Shown here one piece after another: positions 6,778 through 8,352 of a stretch of 8,352 nt of DNA. The stretch's first letter is position 1, and each line of letters begins with the position of its first letter. The position numbers and the translations under genes were made by a program. Below the pieces are notes generated by a model. That model did no database searches, was not told where the DNA came from, and worked only from the letters and a program-made list of their open reading frames with translations. The stretch is from contig JAUPLV010000092.1 of the NCBI GenBank assembly GCA_030836725.1, positions 1 to 8,352 on the forward strand, in the 5' to 3' direction. Origin of the DNA: Pseudomonadota bacterium (GTDB taxonomy: Bacteria; Pseudomonadota; Gammaproteobacteria; Burkholderiales; Thiobacillaceae).

Positions 6778-6800
6778 CTTCAAGTCCGACAGGCTGCTAG
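6778..6800 (-). repeat. Right terminal inverted repeat of the MITE-like element
   Basis: This 23-bp arm ends in CTAG, 50 bp before the purL start codon. It covers the place where the -35 box paired with the purL -10 candidate would lie. Confidence 0.9.
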
Positions 6801-6815
6801 GGCGCTCCGATCGGC

Positions 6816-6821
6816 TAAAAT
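6816..6821 (+). promoter_or_regulatory. Candidate -10 box for purL
   Basis: TAAAAT matches the -10 consensus at five of six positions and lies 29 bp before ATG 6851. No good -35 is found at 16-18 bp; those positions (about 6792-6799) fall in the right terminal repeat of the MITE-like element. GGCGC (6801-6805) and GCGCC (6823-6827) flank the box symmetrically, and the palindrome CCGATCGG sits at 6807-6814. These could be a regulatory stem or operator, or chance in GC-rich DNA. Confidence 0.45.
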
Positions 6822-6850
6822 AGCGCCTTTGCCCGTTTGCAAAGACGCTC

Positions 6851-8352
6851 ATGTCCGTCATCGTTTCCCTTCCCGGCGCCGCCGCGCTGTCTCCGTTCCG
6901 TGTCGATAAAATCCGCCGCGAGGCCGCGCAGTCGGGCCTGAGCCTGGGCACGCTGGCAGCACGGTACTGGCATTTTCTGGAGGCTGACGGCGCGCTCGAC
7001 CCGGCACAGATGAAGCTGGTCGAACAGGCGCTCGATTACGGGCAACCGGTCGACACGCCGACGGCGGCCGATCCGCTGATTCTGGTCACGCCGCGTCCCG
7101 GCACCATTTCGCCCTGGTCATCGAAGGCCACCGAGATCCTGAAAAATTGCGGCCTTGCCGGTTTCAAGCGCATCGAACGCGGGGTGGCCTTCCATGTGGT
7201 GGATGCTTCCGGACAACCGCTGTCGGCCGATGACCGGTCGCGCCTGTTGCCGCTGCTGCACGATCGCATGACCGAAGCGGTGATGGCCCTGGCCGACGTT
7301 GACCGGCTGTTCCGCCATGTGTCGCCGCGCGAACTGGCCCGCGTCGACGTGCTGGCCGGCGGTCGTCCGGCGCTCGAAGCCGCCAACAAGAGCCTGGGGC
7401 TGGCGCTGTCGGACGACGAGCTCGATTACCTGGTCGAGAATTTCACCCGCATCGGGCGCAACCCCACCGACGTCGAACTGATGATGTTCGCGCAGGCCAA
7501 CTCCGAGCATTGCCGCCACAAGATATTCAACGCCTCGTGGGTGATCGACGGCGCCGCGCAGGCGAAGTCGCTGTTCGGCATGATCCGCGACACTCACGCC
7601 GCCCATCCCAAAGGCACGGTGGTGGCGTATTCGGACAACTCCTCGGTGATCGAGGGCGCGGAAATCGACCGCTTCTATCCGCGCGGCGACGGCGGCTACG
7701 CCTATGGCAGCGAGCTGACCCACGTCCTGATGAAGGTGGAAACGCACAATCACCCGACCGCGATTTCGCCTTTTGCCGGCGCGGCCACCGGCAGCGGCGG
7801 CGAAATCCGCGACGAGGGCGCAACCGGTACCGGATCGAAACCCAAGGCCGGGCTGTGCGGTTTTTCGGTGTCCAACCTCAACATTCCCGGCTGCGCGCAG
7901 CCGTGGGAGGCGGACGCCTACGGCAAGCCTGACCGCATCGTTACCCCGCTCGCGATCATGCTCGAAGGGCCGATTGGCGCGGCGGCGTTCAACAACGAAT
8001 TCGGCCGCCCCAACCTGGCCGGCTATTTCCGCACCTTCGAAGAGACGGTCGCCGGGCAGCGGCGCGGCTATCACAAGCCGATCATGCTGGCGGGCGGCGT
8101 CGGCAGCATCCGCGCCGATCATGTGGACAAGAAAATGCTGCCGGTCGGCACCCTGCTGATCCAACTGGGCGGCCCCGGCATGCTGATCGGGCTGGGCGGC
8201 GGCGCCGCTTCGTCGATGGACACCGGCGCCAACGCCGCCGATCTCGATTTCGATTCGGTGCAGCGCGGCAACCCGGAGATGGAGCGGCGCGCGCAGGAAG
8301 TCATCGACCGCTGCTGGCAGCTCGGCGACAAAAACCCGATCCTGTCGATCCA
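6851..8352 (+). CDS. purL: Phosphoribosylformylglycinamidine synthase PurL (long single-chain form), 3'-truncated by window edge
   Basis: Catalyses the fourth step of purine synthesis in the cytoplasm: FGAR, glutamine and ATP give FGAM. The frame is open from ATG 6851 for 500 codons to the window end, just as it enters the conserved NPILSI motif. The proteobacterial long form has about 1300 residues, so roughly 800 (second synthase half and glutaminase domain) are missing. The N-terminal PurS-like domain is about 1-150. The linker motif MMFAQANSEHCRHKIFNA (211-228) holds the catalytic-site His region. The first AIR-synthase-like half shows KVETHNHPTAISPFAGAATG (295-314), GGEIRDEGATG (316-326), LAGGVGSI (413-420) and the ATP-site segment GLGGGAASSMDTGAN (447-461). 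All expected motifs are intact. The start has no obvious ribosome binding site, but it gives a family-typical N-terminus (MSVIVSLPGA). A MITE-like element ends 50 bp upstream. Confidence 0.97.
   Translation, partial: MSVIVSLPGAAALSPFRVDKIRREAAQSGLSLGTLAARYWHFLEADGALDPAQMKLVEQALDYGQPVDTPTAADPLILVTPRPGTISPWSSKATEILKNCGLAGFKRIERGVAFHVVDASGQPLSADDRSRLLPLLHDRMTEAVMALADVDRLFRHVSPRELARVDVLAGGRPALEAANKSLGLALSDDELDYLVENFTRIGRNPTDVELMMFAQANSEHCRHKIFNASWVIDGAAQAKSLFGMIRDTHAAHPKGTVVAYSDNSSVIEGAEIDRFYPRGDGGYAYGSELTHVLMKVETHNHPTAISPFAGAATGSGGEIRDEGATGTGSKPKAGLCGFSVSNLNIPGCAQPWEADAYGKPDRIVTPLAIMLEGPIGAAAFNNEFGRPNLAGYFRTFEETVAGQRRGYHKPIMLAGGVGSIRADHVDKKMLPVGTLLIQLGGPGMLIGLGGGAASSMDTGANAADLDFDSVQRGNPEMERRAQEVIDRCWQLGDKNPILSI

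Larger units (their letters stand above)
6633..6800. mobile_element. 168-bp MITE-like element with perfect 23-bp terminal inverted repeats
   Basis: The ends, 6633-6655 and 6778-6800, are perfect inverted copies of 23 bp, opening with CTAGCAGCCTGTCGGACTTG. Similarity continues imperfectly inward: AATCG directly follows the left end, and CGATT lies two bases inside the right end. The interior has no coding capacity and is somewhat AT-richer than its surroundings. CTAG at each outer edge is itself palindromic, so it may be a 4-bp target duplication (leaving 19-bp inverted repeats) or part of the repeats. A short, non-coding element with exact terminal repeats is best explained as a non-autonomous derivative mobilised in trans by a transposase recognising the same ends. 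I cannot name the parent IS family. The arm identity suggests recent movement or selection. Confidence 0.85.

Noticed and set aside
6828..6850. GTTTGCAAAG near the purL start as a PurR-like operator
   Set aside because: Only one half-site resembles the gammaproteobacterial PUR box and the second half does not match.
7118..8164. 348-codon minus-strand frame opposite purL
   Set aside because: It is antisense to PurL, whose conserved motifs run continuously through this interval.

Overview
The window is a high-GC stretch of ordinary chromosome, most likely from a betaproteobacterium. I base this on protein style (LigA, GalU, Nnr and a long single-chain PurL) and on the ligA-galU order, which I recall as common in that class. 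No 16S or other decisive marker is present, so the assignment is an inference. I see no phage, plasmid, CRISPR, tRNA or rRNA signal, and no gap without a gene exceeds 300 bases.

Layout. (1) 1-1732 (+): the 3' six-sevenths of ligA, NAD-dependent DNA ligase, cut by the left edge. (2) 1733-1842: a gap filled by a 68-bp foldback repeat made of short CGCGAAGGA-like units. (3) 1843-2712 (+): galU, UTP-glucose-1-phosphate uridylyltransferase. (4) 2765-4750 (-): a membrane-bound GGDEF-EAL cyclic-di-GMP protein, converging on galU. (5) 4877-6277 (-): nnr, the bifunctional NAD(P)HX epimerase/dehydratase, whose C-terminus looks about 30-40 residues short. (6) 6278-6417: a divergent intergenic region. 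(7) 6418-6636 (+): a 72-residue Cys/His-rich protein resembling DUF3330. (8) 6633-6800: a 168-bp MITE-like element with perfect 23-bp terminal inverted repeats. (9) 6851-8352 (+): the first 500 codons of purL (FGAM synthase), running off the right edge.

The genes do not form one pathway. They cover DNA replication and repair, nucleotide-sugar synthesis, c-di-GMP signalling, repair of damaged nicotinamide cofactors, and purine synthesis. GalU (UDP-glucose for envelope polysaccharide) and the c-di-GMP enzyme could both bear on exopolysaccharide or biofilm, but their convergent orientation gives no sign of co-regulation.

The accessory signal is small but clear. The MITE-like element sits between the small zinc-finger-like gene and purL. 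Its left end contains that gene's stop codon, and its right end lies where the purL -35 region should be. Together with the ligA-galU foldback repeat and the shortened Nnr tail, this is what deserves a second look. I found no convincing multi-gene novel system.
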